Both the position numbers and the translations under genes were made by a program. DNA of 6,539 nucleotides from Gemmataceae bacterium (GTDB lineage Bacteria > Planctomycetota > Planctomycetia > Gemmatales > Gemmataceae): positions 1 through 6,539 of the forward strand of contig CANJKY010000224.1 of assembly GCA_947474875.1 (NCBI GenBank), read 5' to 3'. Below, one piece after another: positions 1-5,429 of this stretch (the first letter of the stretch is position 1; the number at the start of each line of letters is the position of its first letter). The notes below the pieces were generated by a model. It saw nothing but the letters and a program-made list of their open reading frames with translations, made no database searches and was not told the origin of the DNA.

Positions 1-1865
1 CACACCTTGATACCCAAGTCCTTCAGTTGCCGGGCTTCCACCACCGCCGGGGCACCGGTCATCAGGTCGCGGGCCTGCTTGTTCTTCGGGAACGCGATCA
101 CGTCGCGGATGTTCGTCGTGCCGGCCAGGATCATGCACCAGCGGTCCAGGCCGAGGGCGATGCCGCCGTGCGGCGGGGCGCCGCTGTTCAGCGCGTCGAG
201 CAGGAACCCGAACCGGGCCTTCGCCTCCTCCATCTCCATGCCGAGCATCTTGAACACCCGCGCCTGCACGTCCTGGCGGTGAATCCGGATACTCCCGCCG
301 CCCACCTCGTACCCGTTCAGCACCATGTCGTAGGCCTTCGCCCGCGCCTTCCCCGGCTCGGTCTCCATCGTCGGCAGGTCGGCGTCCATCGGGGCGGTGA
401 ACGGGTGGTGGATGGCGACCCACCGCTTCTCCTCGTCGTCGAACGCGAACATCGGGAAGTCGACCACCCACAGGAAGTTGAAGTGGTCCGGCCGCATCTG
501 GAACGGCTTCGGCGTCCGCCTCTCCTTCTTGGCGGCAGCTTCCTCGGCGGCGTCGAACTCGGCCTTCTCGTCCCACCAGTTGCGGTACAGCTTGAGCGCC
601 GCCCCCAGGTGGGTCCGCAGCGCCCCGAGCGCATCCGCCGCCACGGCTTCCGGCCCGGCCACGAACAGCAGCAGGTCGCCGGGCTGCACGCCCAGCCGCT
701 CCCGCAGCTTCGCCTTCAGGTCGTCGCTGAAGAACTTCTCGAGGCTGCCGGTCAGCTTGTCGCCATCCGCCTTCAGGAACGCCAGCCCGTTCGCCTTGTA
801 CGTGGCGGCGATCTTCGGCAGTTCCCCGCCCGGCTTCAGTTGGGTATTGCTGAACTTGTCGGCGGCGCCCTTGGCGTTGATCGCCCGCACCACCCCGCCG
901 GCGGCCACGGCCTCCGTCAGGAACTTGGCCTCGCTCGCCCCGGCGATGTCGGTCACGTCCACGATCGGCAGGCCGAACCGCAGGTCCGGCTTGTCGGAGC
1001 CGTACTTGCTCATCGCCTCGGCGTAGCTCAGCCGCGGGAACGGCGTGGGGATCGTCACCCCCAGGCACTGCTTCACGATCTCCGCCGCCAGGTTCTCCAT
1101 CAGGCTGAGCACGTCCTCCCGCTCGACGAAGCTCATCTCCAGGTCGAGCTGGGTGAACTCCGGCTGGCGGTCGGCCCGCAGGTCCTCGTCCCGCAGGCAC
1201 TTGGCGATCTGGAAGTACTTGTCGTACCCGGACACCATGAGCAACTGCTTGTACAACTGCGGGCTTTGCGGCAGGGCGAAGAACTCGCCGTGGTAGATGC
1301 GGCTGGGCACCAGGTAGTCGCGTGCGCCCTCCGGCGTGCTCTTGCCGAGCAGCGGGGTTTCCACCTCCAGGAACCCGCGGGCGTCCAGGAAGTCGCGGAT
1401 GACTTTACAAACGCGGTGCCGCAGGATGAGCACCTTTTGCAGGCTCCGCCGCCGCAGGTCGAGGTAGCGGTACTGGAGGCGGATTTCCTCGTTCGCCAGT
1501 TCGGTGCCGAACTCGTTGATCTGGAACGGCAGGGCCGGGCAGGTGTTCAGCACCGTCAGCACCTTCGCCTCCACCTCCACTGCCCCGGTGTCGATGTCGG
1601 TGCGGGTCTTGCCCTCCAGCCGCGGGCGGACCACCCCGGTGACGGACACGCAGAACTCGGTGCCGAGTTGGTTGGCGGCGGCGAACAGGGCCGCATCATC
1701 CGCCTCGAACACCACCTGGGTGAACCCGTACCGGTCGCGGAGGTCGATGAACGTCTGGTTGCCGAAGTTCCGCGTGGTGAGCACCCAGCCGTTCAGGGTG
1801 ACGGTCTGGCCGAGGTGGGACTCCCGCAACTCGTTGCAGGTGTGGGTGCGTTGCCACTCGCTCAT
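1..1865 (-). CDS. aspS: Aspartyl-tRNA synthetase, bacterial type (C-terminal end outside window)
   Basis: Cytoplasmic class II synthetase that charges tRNA-Asp with aspartate using ATP. Reading the minus strand from ATG at 1865 gives 621 codons with no stop before the edge. The N-terminal OB-fold anticodon-binding domain (about 20-105) carries NGWV and FIDLRDRYGFTQVVF. YRYLDLRRR (132-140) and GFLEVETPLL (164-173) lead into motif 1. Motif 2 is CLRDEDLRADRQPEFTQLDLE (223-243), with SPQLYKQLLM at 201-210. A bacterial GAD-type insertion follows, then GYEVGGGSIRIH and PPHGGIALGLDR, whose motif 3 arginine is R575. Here GLDR is followed by WCM rather than the common LxM. The last visible residues, LKDLGIKV, resemble the usual C-terminus, so only a few codons are probably missing. 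At over 621 residues it exceeds E. coli AspRS (590), partly through a lysine-rich insert near the EEAAAKKERRTPKPF segment. A GGAG Shine-Dalgarno (1877-1874) lies 8 nt before the ATG. Divergent from the propeller gene at 1946. The identification is secure. Confidence 0.97.
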   Translation of the reverse strand, partial: MSEWQRTHTCNELRESHLGQTVTLNGWVLTTRNFGNQTFIDLRDRYGFTQVVFEADDAALFAAANQLGTEFCVSVTGVVRPRLEGKTRTDIDTGAVEVEAKVLTVLNTCPALPFQINEFGTELANEEIRLQYRYLDLRRRSLQKVLILRHRVCKVIRDFLDARGFLEVETPLLGKSTPEGARDYLVPSRIYHGEFFALPQSPQLYKQLLMVSGYDKYFQIAKCLRDEDLRADRQPEFTQLDLEMSFVEREDVLSLMENLAAEIVKQCLGVTIPTPFPRLSYAEAMSKYGSDKPDLRFGLPIVDVTDIAGASEAKFLTEAVAAGGVVRAINAKGAADKFSNTQLKPGGELPKIAATYKANGLAFLKADGDKLTGSLEKFFSDDLKAKLRERLGVQPGDLLLFVAGPEAVAADALGALRTHLGAALKLYRNWWDEKAEFDAAEEAAAKKERRTPKPFQMRPDHFNFLWVVDFPMFAFDDEEKRWVAIHHPFTAPMDADLPTMETEPGKARAKAYDMVLNGYEVGGGSIRIHRQDVQARVFKMLGMEMEEAKARFGFLLDALNSGAPPHGGIALGLDRWCMILAGTTNIRDVIAFPKNKQARDLMTGAPAVVEARQLKDLGIKV

Positions 1866-1945
1866 CGAACCGGCTCCGGGTACAGTGGGAAGCGGATTGC
1901 TCCCGGTCGTTATACGGATGCCCCTCGACGCCCCGGAGGTTCACG
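1866..1945. promoter_or_regulatory. Divergent intergenic region between aspS and the propeller gene
   Basis: This 80-bp gap must hold the 5' signals of both divergent genes. On the minus strand, TATAAC (complement of 1909-1914) is a plausible -10 box for aspS, 43 bp before its ATG. On the plus strand, overlapping TATACG (1911-1916) could serve the gene at 1946. No convincing -35 hexamer sits at the right spacing for either. Shine-Dalgarno sites are clear: GGAG at 1877-1874 (minus) and GGAGG at 1935-1939 (plus). Seen directly: the arrangement and the SD sites. Inferred: the promoters, weakly. No T-box or other riboswitch for aspS is recognisable. Confidence 0.4.
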
Positions 1946-2887
1946 GTGAACCGCTCGCTCGCCGCCCTGCTGCTCCTCCCGACCATCGCACTCGCCGCCC
2001 CGGTGCCGAAGGCGAAGGAGGGGGTGAACAAGTTGCTCGTCGCTACGGAGGACGGCAAGCTGACGCTGCTCAACCCCGACGGCACCGACGCCAGGACGGT
2101 GCTGGAGGCCGGGGAGAAGCAGTGGGTGTACAACGCCCGACTGTCGCCGGACGGGAAGCAGGTGATGTACTGCCTGCGGCCGGTCGGCGACCCATCCGAC
2201 GGCACGCCGACGACGCTCCACCTCCTGGACCTCGACACCAAAAAGTCTGCGGAAGTGATTTCGATTCCGCACACGCCGATGCACCTGTTCTGGGCCCCGG
2301 ACGGGAAGAGCGTGTACGGGAACAGCCGCGATCCGAGTGCGAACCCCAACCCCGGTCGCCCGGCCGACTGGTCGAACTGGCGCATCGACGTGGTGACCGG
2401 CAGGAAGACGGATCTGACCTTGCCGGCGGAATACCGGGCCTGGGGGTTGGGGCCGAAGGACGGGGAGTTGATTTTCCTCCGGCACTACCTGGCGAATGTA
2501 GGCGGCGGGAGGTCAGTCGGTCGGGTGGACACCGTCACATCCACAGTGAGCGAGTTCGACCCGAAGGAGGTCTTCCCAGGGGCGCTCGAACTGTACCCCC
2601 TCGCCACGTTCCCGGACGGCAAGCGGTGGATCGTGCAATGGCCGCCGACGAAAATCGGCGCGTTCACAGTCGGGGACGAGAAACCGACCCGCTGGGACAA
2701 ACTACCAAAGTACGCGGGGGAAGCCTTCGCCATTTCCCCGGACGGGAAGCGGATCGCCTTCCAAGTCCTCAATCGCCAGGTAGGCAACACCGACCCGGCG
2801 ACCCTATGGGTGTGCGACGCCGACGGCACGAACGCGAAGCAGGTGTGGGAATCGAAGGCACGGGGCTTAGCCATCGACTGGCGGTGA
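1946..2887 (+). CDS. Secreted TolB/PD40-type beta-propeller protein
   Basis: A 313-residue protein with a cleavable Sec signal peptide: NR, a hydrophobic LAALLLLPTIALA core, and a likely type I cleavage after A-L-A at 15-17. The mature N-terminus APVPKAKEG is a style I associate with Gemmataceae exported proteins. The body carries repeated beta-propeller blades with PDG(K) turns: NPDGTDA (43-49), LSPDGKQVMY (66-75), WAPDGKSVYG (116-125), FPDGKRWIV (222-230), ISPDGKRIAF (263-272), DADGTNAKQVW (291-301). That pattern fits the WD40-like PD40/TolB family, which usually mediates protein contacts in the cell envelope. Five to six blades are visible and no catalytic residues are evident, so a binding role is inference. 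It starts at GTG, chosen because GGAGG (1935-1939) lies 6 nt upstream and the signal peptide begins there. It stands alone between divergent aspS and the tRNA remnant. Two longer reading frames overlapping its 5' part show no family features. Confidence 0.88.
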   Translation: MNRSLAALLLLPTIALAAPVPKAKEGVNKLLVATEDGKLTLLNPDGTDARTVLEAGEKQWVYNARLSPDGKQVMYCLRPVGDPSDGTPTTLHLLDLDTKKSAEVISIPHTPMHLFWAPDGKSVYGNSRDPSANPNPGRPADWSNWRIDVVTGRKTDLTLPAEYRAWGLGPKDGELIFLRHYLANVGGGRSVGRVDTVTSTVSEFDPKEVFPGALELYPLATFPDGKRWIVQWPPTKIGAFTVGDEKPTRWDKLPKYAGEAFAISPDGKRIAFQVLNRQVGNTDPATLWVCDADGTNAKQVWESKARGLAIDWR

Positions 2888-2919
2888 CGGCCCGCCTACA
2901 CGCCCGCCGCCGCCGGCCC

Positions 2920-2925
2920 TATATT
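2920..2925 (+). promoter_or_regulatory. Probable -10 box of the tRNA-Ser promoter
   Basis: TATATT sits in very GC-rich DNA 13 bp upstream of the first tRNA base (2939), the expected place for a tRNA -10 box. No good -35 element is seen about 17 bp further upstream. Its survival suggests the 5' tRNA half is native DNA with its own promoter and was not carried in by an element. Confidence 0.45.
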
Positions 2926-2938
2926 GGACACACCACCC

Positions 2939-2973
2939 GGAGAGGTGGCAGAGTGGTCGAATGCGCCGGTCTC
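2939..2973 (+). tRNA. tRNA-Ser, 5' half only (broken at the anticodon)
   Basis: The bases match a bacterial serine tRNA up to the anticodon. GGAGAGG is the acceptor 5' strand (2939-2945), TG are positions 8-9, and the D arm is GCAG/AGTGGTCGAA/TGC. Then G26, the anticodon stem CCGGT (2966-2970), loop CT (2971-2972) and C (2973), which fits C34 of a CGA anticodon. In tRNA-Ser(CGA) the text should continue GA, then a stem pairing with CCGGT. Instead it reads TAAAAAACG, which does not pair. No variable arm, no T arm (TTCGAAT) and no acceptor 3' strand (CCTCTCC) follow within the window. Read literally the loop would give a CTA anticodon, but with no 3' half that has no meaning. The gene cannot make a functional tRNA from this copy. 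Best explained as a junction created by integration or deletion; a group I intron is less likely because no catalytic-core sequence or 3' exon is seen. Confidence 0.75.
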
Positions 2974-3071
2974 TAAAAAACGTTAACGACCGTTGTTGTA
3001 AAACCAATTTTCCGACAATTTACCCACGATTTCTAGTCTCTCGCTCACATCCCCCCGGACATCGGAAACGT

Positions 3072-3097
3072 CCCGGCCCCCCCCGAAACGACCCCCC
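3072..3097 (-). other. Potential G-quadruplex motif on the minus strand
   Basis: Read on the minus strand, this 26-nt stretch has a G6 run, a 7-nt spacer, a G8 run that can supply two G3 tracts, CC, and GGG. This satisfies the usual G3-N(1-7) pattern four times over. A further G6 run lies at 3056-3051. Folding and function are not shown by sequence alone. Confidence 0.45.
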
Positions 3098-3099
3098 GC

Positions 3100-3115
3100 G
3101 GTAGTAATTACTACC
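3100..3115. repeat. 16-bp perfect palindrome
   Basis: GGTAGTAATTACTACC is its own reverse complement and is AT-rich at its centre, in a GC-rich setting. TTCGAA (3122-3127) and the near-palindrome AGAAG-AA-CTTCT (3137-3148) lie just to the right. A dyad of this size fits a dimeric repressor operator or a recombinase arm site. Which one, if either, cannot be told, since no adjacent gene is certain. Confidence 0.5.
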
Positions 3116-3493
3116 CGGCTCTTCGAAAGGGGGAGTAGAAGAACTTCTGCGAACACGGTGGCCGCGATGTGGGGCTGGGATTGGCAGGTTGTTACCGCAT
3201 TGCATTTGGCTGTAGAGGTATGTGGTTCGAGAGGCCCTGTTCTGGTGTGATACGGCTTGCAACTCATCTCCGAAAGCAACTCTTCCCAGAAACTGACGAT
3301 GCGGTCCTTATACTCTTCGATGTGGTTAAGGGTCAGGAAAATGGACTCCCCGGAAGCGGTCGCATCACCGCTCGACGCGGCGCGGACGGGGTGGCTGTTG
3401 TCGTATCCAGCGGGTGGCGGAACAAATCCGGTCGGCGCGAATGCAGTTCCGCGGCCGACCGACCGTTCCCGTGCTTCACCACGTTTGCGGCTA

Positions 3494-3518
3494 GCGCGTT
3501 CTTCGGGATCGTGTAGCG
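3494..3518 (+). repeat. IS630 left terminal inverted repeat
   Basis: The left end pairs with 4517-4493 as GCGCG-x-TCTTC-x-GGATCGT-x-TAGCG, with mismatches T/C, G/A and G/T at the three x positions. The neighbouring TA (3492-3493) is the target duplication. Transposase would bind inside this repeat. Confidence 0.9.
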
Positions 3519-3562
3519 AGTCGGTGTTGATGCGGGTGGTCTGACGCAGGGGAGGGACCGCT

Positions 3563-3934
3563 ATGAAGGCCTACGCGATGGATTTGCGAGAGCGGGTGCT
3601 GGCCGACTGCGACGACGGGATGACCACCGCCGAGGTGGCGGAGGCGCACCGGGTGAGCCCGGCCTGGGTGCGGCGGCTGAAGCGGCGGCGGCGGGAGACG
3701 GGCGAGGTGGCCCCGCGGGTCGCTCGGCCGGGGCCGGCTCCCGTGCTGGCCGGGGAAGCGGATCGGTTGCGGGAGGTGGTGCGGGCCAACCCGGACCGCA
3801 CGGCCGCCGAGTACCGCCAACTGCTGGGCACCTCGACGGCCACCGTCACCGTCTGGCGAGCCCTCCGCCGGCTCGGTCTGACGCACAAAAAAAGTGATCC
3901 ACGCCGCGGAGCAAGATCGGCCGGACGTGGCTGA
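3563..3934 (+). CDS. IS630 transposase, N-terminal DNA-binding part (frame A)
   Basis: A 123-residue frame that supplies the DNA-binding half of the transposase. It opens MKAYAMDLRERVLADCDDG, typical of IS630 transposases. A first helix-turn-helix (about 21-42, TTAEVAEAHRVSPAWVRRLK) and a second, paired-type one (about 79-106, RTAAEYRQLLG to WRALRRLGLTHKK) should recognise the terminal repeats. The ATG is well supported: GGGGAGGG (3549-3556) ends 6 nt before it. Past the A7 run (3887-3893) the frame reads SDPRRGARSAGRG and stops, leaving the family, so only about 110 residues belong to the transposase. It lacks the catalytic domain and must join the next frame to make an active enzyme; alone it might act as a DNA-binding inhibitor (inference). 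Confidence 0.85.
   Translation: MKAYAMDLRERVLADCDDGMTTAEVAEAHRVSPAWVRRLKRRRRETGEVAPRVARPGPAPVLAGEADRLREVVRANPDRTAAEYRQLLGTSTATVTVWRALRRLGLTHKKSDPRRGARSAGRG
3887..3930 (+). promoter_or_regulatory. Candidate frameshift or slippage signal: A7 run plus hairpin
   Basis: An A7 run (3887-3893) lies where the two transposase frames must join. Frame A reads AAA AAA AGT; the catalytic frame reads AAA AAA GTG from 3888. Joining needs a net +1 shift (one A skipped or dropped) or an equivalent -2. Downstream, CCACGCCG (3899-3906) can pair with CGGACGTGG (3922-3930) with one bulged A, a possible stimulatory stem. Some IS630 members use such frameshifting. A chance indel in this copy would look the same. 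Confidence 0.55.
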
Positions 3935-4508
3935 GCGGCGGGCCCGGTGGCGGGCCGAAGTGATGCCGCGGTTGACCCCGGCGAAACTGGTGTTCGTGGA
4001 CGAGACGTGGGCGAAGACGAATATGGCGCGCACCCGCGGGTACGCCCCCAGGGGCGAGCGGCTGGTGGACCGCGTGCCCCACGGGCACTGGCACACGACC
4101 ACGTTCGTCGGGGCCATCACCCCCCGCGGGTTCATCGCCCCGGTGGTGGTGGACGGGGCGGTCAACGGGGCGGTGTTCAAGGCCTACGTCGAGCAGGTGC
4201 TGGTGGCTCAGTCGCGAGCCGGGGACGTGGTGCTGATGGACCACCTGCGGTGCCATCAGGTCGACGGGGTGCGGGAGGCGATCGAGGGGGCCGGCTGCCG
4301 ACTGCTGTACCTGCCCCCGTACAGCCCCGACCTGAACCCGATTGAGAACGCCTTCAGCAAGCTGAAGCGGCTCCTCCGGACGGCCGCCGAGCGGACGGTG
4401 GACGGGCTGTGGGCGACCATCGGCCGGTTGCTCGACCAGTTCACCCGCCCCGAGTGCCGCAACTACTTCACCCACTGCGGGTACTCCAAGCCCGCTAAAC
4501 GATCCTGA
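3894..4508 (+). CDS. IS630 transposase, C-terminal DDE catalytic part (frame B)
   Basis: A 204-residue frame holding the catalytic core that cuts and joins DNA ends. The first aspartate is in KLVFVDETW, the second in VLMDHLRCH (usually a DN-x-x-x-H motif), and the glutamate is in LPPYSPDLNPIENAFSKLK. Thirty-four residues lie between the second D and the E, matching the D34E spacing of IS630/Tc1-mariner enzymes, so all three metal-binding residues are present. The opening residues, HAAEQDRPDVAERRARW, continue the family directly after the LTHKK of frame A, so the normal product is a fusion of about 315 residues. The GTG at 3894 lacks a Shine-Dalgarno site, so independent initiation is unlikely. 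The stop TGA (4506-4508) lies within the right inverted repeat. Confidence 0.88.
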   Translation: MIHAAEQDRPDVAERRARWRAEVMPRLTPAKLVFVDETWAKTNMARTRGYAPRGERLVDRVPHGHWHTTTFVGAITPRGFIAPVVVDGAVNGAVFKAYVEQVLVAQSRAGDVVLMDHLRCHQVDGVREAIEGAGCRLLYLPPYSPDLNPIENAFSKLKRLLRTAAERTVDGLWATIGRLLDQFTRPECRNYFTHCGYSKPAKRS

Positions 4509-4517
4509 AGAGCGCGC
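4493..4517 (-). repeat. IS630 right terminal inverted repeat
   Basis: Inverted copy of 3494-3518 with 22 of 25 positions identical. It contains the transposase stop codon at 4506-4508. On the plus strand it also provides ATCCTGAAGAGCGCG, which runs in frame into the ParA-like remnant. An in-frame TAA at 4496-4498 stops any longer reading from inside the IS. TA at 4518-4519 is the second target copy. Confidence 0.9.
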
Positions 4518-4519
4518 TA

Positions 4520-5183
4520 GCCGGCGGTGCGCTCACCCTCGCCGGCACCGGGCTGGGCATCGCGTACAAGGTGTACGTCGGCCGGCTGAAGGACAAGATC
4601 CGCGCCCTGGAGAGCCGGGTGGACGGGTTCGGCGTGGCGGCGGCCGAGCAGGCCAAGCAGTTCACCGCCGTGGCAGGCGAGCGGGATACCTTCCGCGTCA
4701 AGGCGGAGAAGCTGGAAGGACTCGCCGACGCGCACCACCAGCTGGCCGCCGACCACGCCCTCACCCGCGAGCAGGTGGACGCGCTGGAGCGGGAGGCCGC
4801 CTCGCTCCGCAACCGGGTGAAGAAGACGCTCCGGCTGGAGGGCGCCATCTGGACCCGGCCGGTGATGGCCGGCACCTGCCCGTTCCGCCCGCTGGCCGAC
4901 CGGCGGACGCCGGTGGTGTCGGTGCTCAACCTGAAGGGCGGGGTGGGCAAGACCACCCTCACCGCCTACCTGGGGTGGGCGCTGGCCGCCCGCGGGTACC
5001 GGGTGCTGCTGGTCGACCTGGACCTGCAGGGGTCGCTGTCCAGCTTCTTCGTGGACAACACCCGGCTGAGCAAACTGGAGGCGGACGGCCGCACCCTGCG
5101 GCACTACCTGGACCGGGTGACGGCGGACCGGACGACCAAGCTGCTGGACTTCGCGGTGCCGGTGCCGCAGCTGAACGCCCCCG
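4520..5183 (+). pseudogene. ParA/MinD-like ATPase with membrane segment and coiled coil, truncated at both ends
   Basis: ParA-type P-loop ATPases drive partition or positioning of DNA and large complexes. From the IS edge the frame reads a short hydrophobic stretch, LAGGALTLAGTGLGIAYK, suited to one membrane helix. A charged, heptad-like region of about 80 residues (VGRLKDKIRALESRVDGF onward) looks like a coiled coil. After RRTPVVSVLN comes the deviant Walker A motif KGGVGKTT (4934-4957), with the signature first lysine, and then LLVDLDLQGSLSSFF with the Walker A' aspartate. The frame leaves the family after about FAVPVPQLN (5176). A full ParA domain needs roughly 150-200 more residues, including the Walker B region. 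The N-terminus is cut by the IS; the first usable GTG to the right is 4571, and none has a clear Shine-Dalgarno site. Removing the IS joins this frame to an open frame beginning before 3299. Probably non-functional here. Confidence 0.7.
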
Positions 5184-5429
5184 GACCGGGTGGCGACCGC
5201 CGTCGCCGGCCTGCGGACCCTGTACGAGCGGGCGCTCGACCCGGGGTTCGACGAGGAGGCGGTGGCCGCCCAGCTGGCCGGGCTGGACCGGCTGACGGTC
5301 GCCGAACTGGGGCAGGTGACGGCCGGGTGCGGGTTCGAGCAGAAGTTCCGCACCAAGAAGCAGGCGGTGGACGCGCTGCGGAAGTGGCTGCTCGGGCGGC
5401 GGGGGGCGTACGACCGGGCCGGGGCGTAG
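5184..5429 (+). pseudogene. C-terminal fragment of an unidentified protein, out of frame with the ParA-like remnant
   Basis: I do not recognise this as a named family. The frame reads DRVATAVAGLRTLYERALDP, then LAGLDRLTVAELGQV, GFEQKFRTKKQAVDALRKWLL and ends at TAG 5427-5429. It looks like a small all-helical C-terminal domain. The T-V-A-E-L and K-K-x-A-V-D-A-L-R spacing is loosely like SAP or Rho-N-type helix-extended-helix units (a weak resemblance). Strong GC at third codon positions and amphipathic spacing suggest real coding ancestry. A GTG at 5190 could begin an 80-residue protein, but no Shine-Dalgarno site precedes it. It is offset by one base from the ParA-like frame. It may be the true C-terminus of that gene after an internal deletion, or the tail of another gene brought in by rearrangement. 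Confidence 0.5.

Larger units (their letters stand above)
2974..3491. other. AT-richer accessory stretch with no recognisable gene
   Basis: From the tRNA breakpoint to the IS target there is no gene I can identify. The first 75 bp are markedly richer in A and T than the flanks, with CGTTAACG (2981-2988), AACGACCGTT (2985-2994) and a TTGTAAAACCAATTTT segment. C-runs and palindromes follow at 3051-3148. Open frames exist on both strands. On the minus strand a frame ending at 2983 stays open back through 3534 and includes IFLTLNHIEEYKDRIVSFWEE. On the plus strand a frame from ATG 3299 or ATG 3341 leads into the IS target. None resembles a known family. The stretch may be the edge of an integrated element or the scar of one. 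Confidence 0.55.
3494..4517 (+). mobile_element. IS630-family insertion sequence, complete
   Basis: A 1,024-bp element of the IS630/Tc1-mariner group. Its ends are 25-bp inverted repeats matching at 22 positions, and TA is duplicated immediately outside (3492-3493 and 4518-4519). Both junctions read CTAG, the target known for IS630: the element begins with G and ends with C, so C-TA-IS-TA-G keeps CTAG at each side. The reconstructed empty site is CGGC-TA-GCCG, itself a 10-bp palindrome. It contains one transposase gene in two overlapping frames. Removing 3494-4519 (1,026 bp, a multiple of three) rejoins an open reading frame in the host sequence. The near-identical ends and clean target duplication suggest a fairly recent insertion. 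Confidence 0.92.

Noticed and set aside
27..1949. A 640-codon plus-strand open frame antisense to aspS
   Set aside because: It is low-complexity text rich in R, H, G, V and L with no family features, while the opposite strand encodes an unmistakable AspRS. Long antisense frames are expected in GC-rich genes.
1504..2976. A 490-codon plus-strand frame across the aspS start and the propeller gene
   Set aside because: It crosses a divergent promoter region and overlaps two well-supported genes out of frame, with arginine- and proline-rich sequence and no domain.
2971..2977. Amber-suppressor serine tRNA (anticodon CTA)
   Set aside because: The loop reads CTCTAAA, but the bases after it do not pair with the 5' anticodon stem and there is no 3' half, so no functional tRNA can form.
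3051..3097. C-run repeats considered as a CRISPR array
   Set aside because: The spacing and repeat content are irregular, there are only three runs of different length, and no repeat unit of 20-40 bp recurs.
2939..3560. Group I intron inserted in the tRNA-Ser anticodon loop
   Set aside because: The position would be right, but I find no conserved intron core and no 3' exon with a T arm or CCTCTCC acceptor strand in the following sequence.
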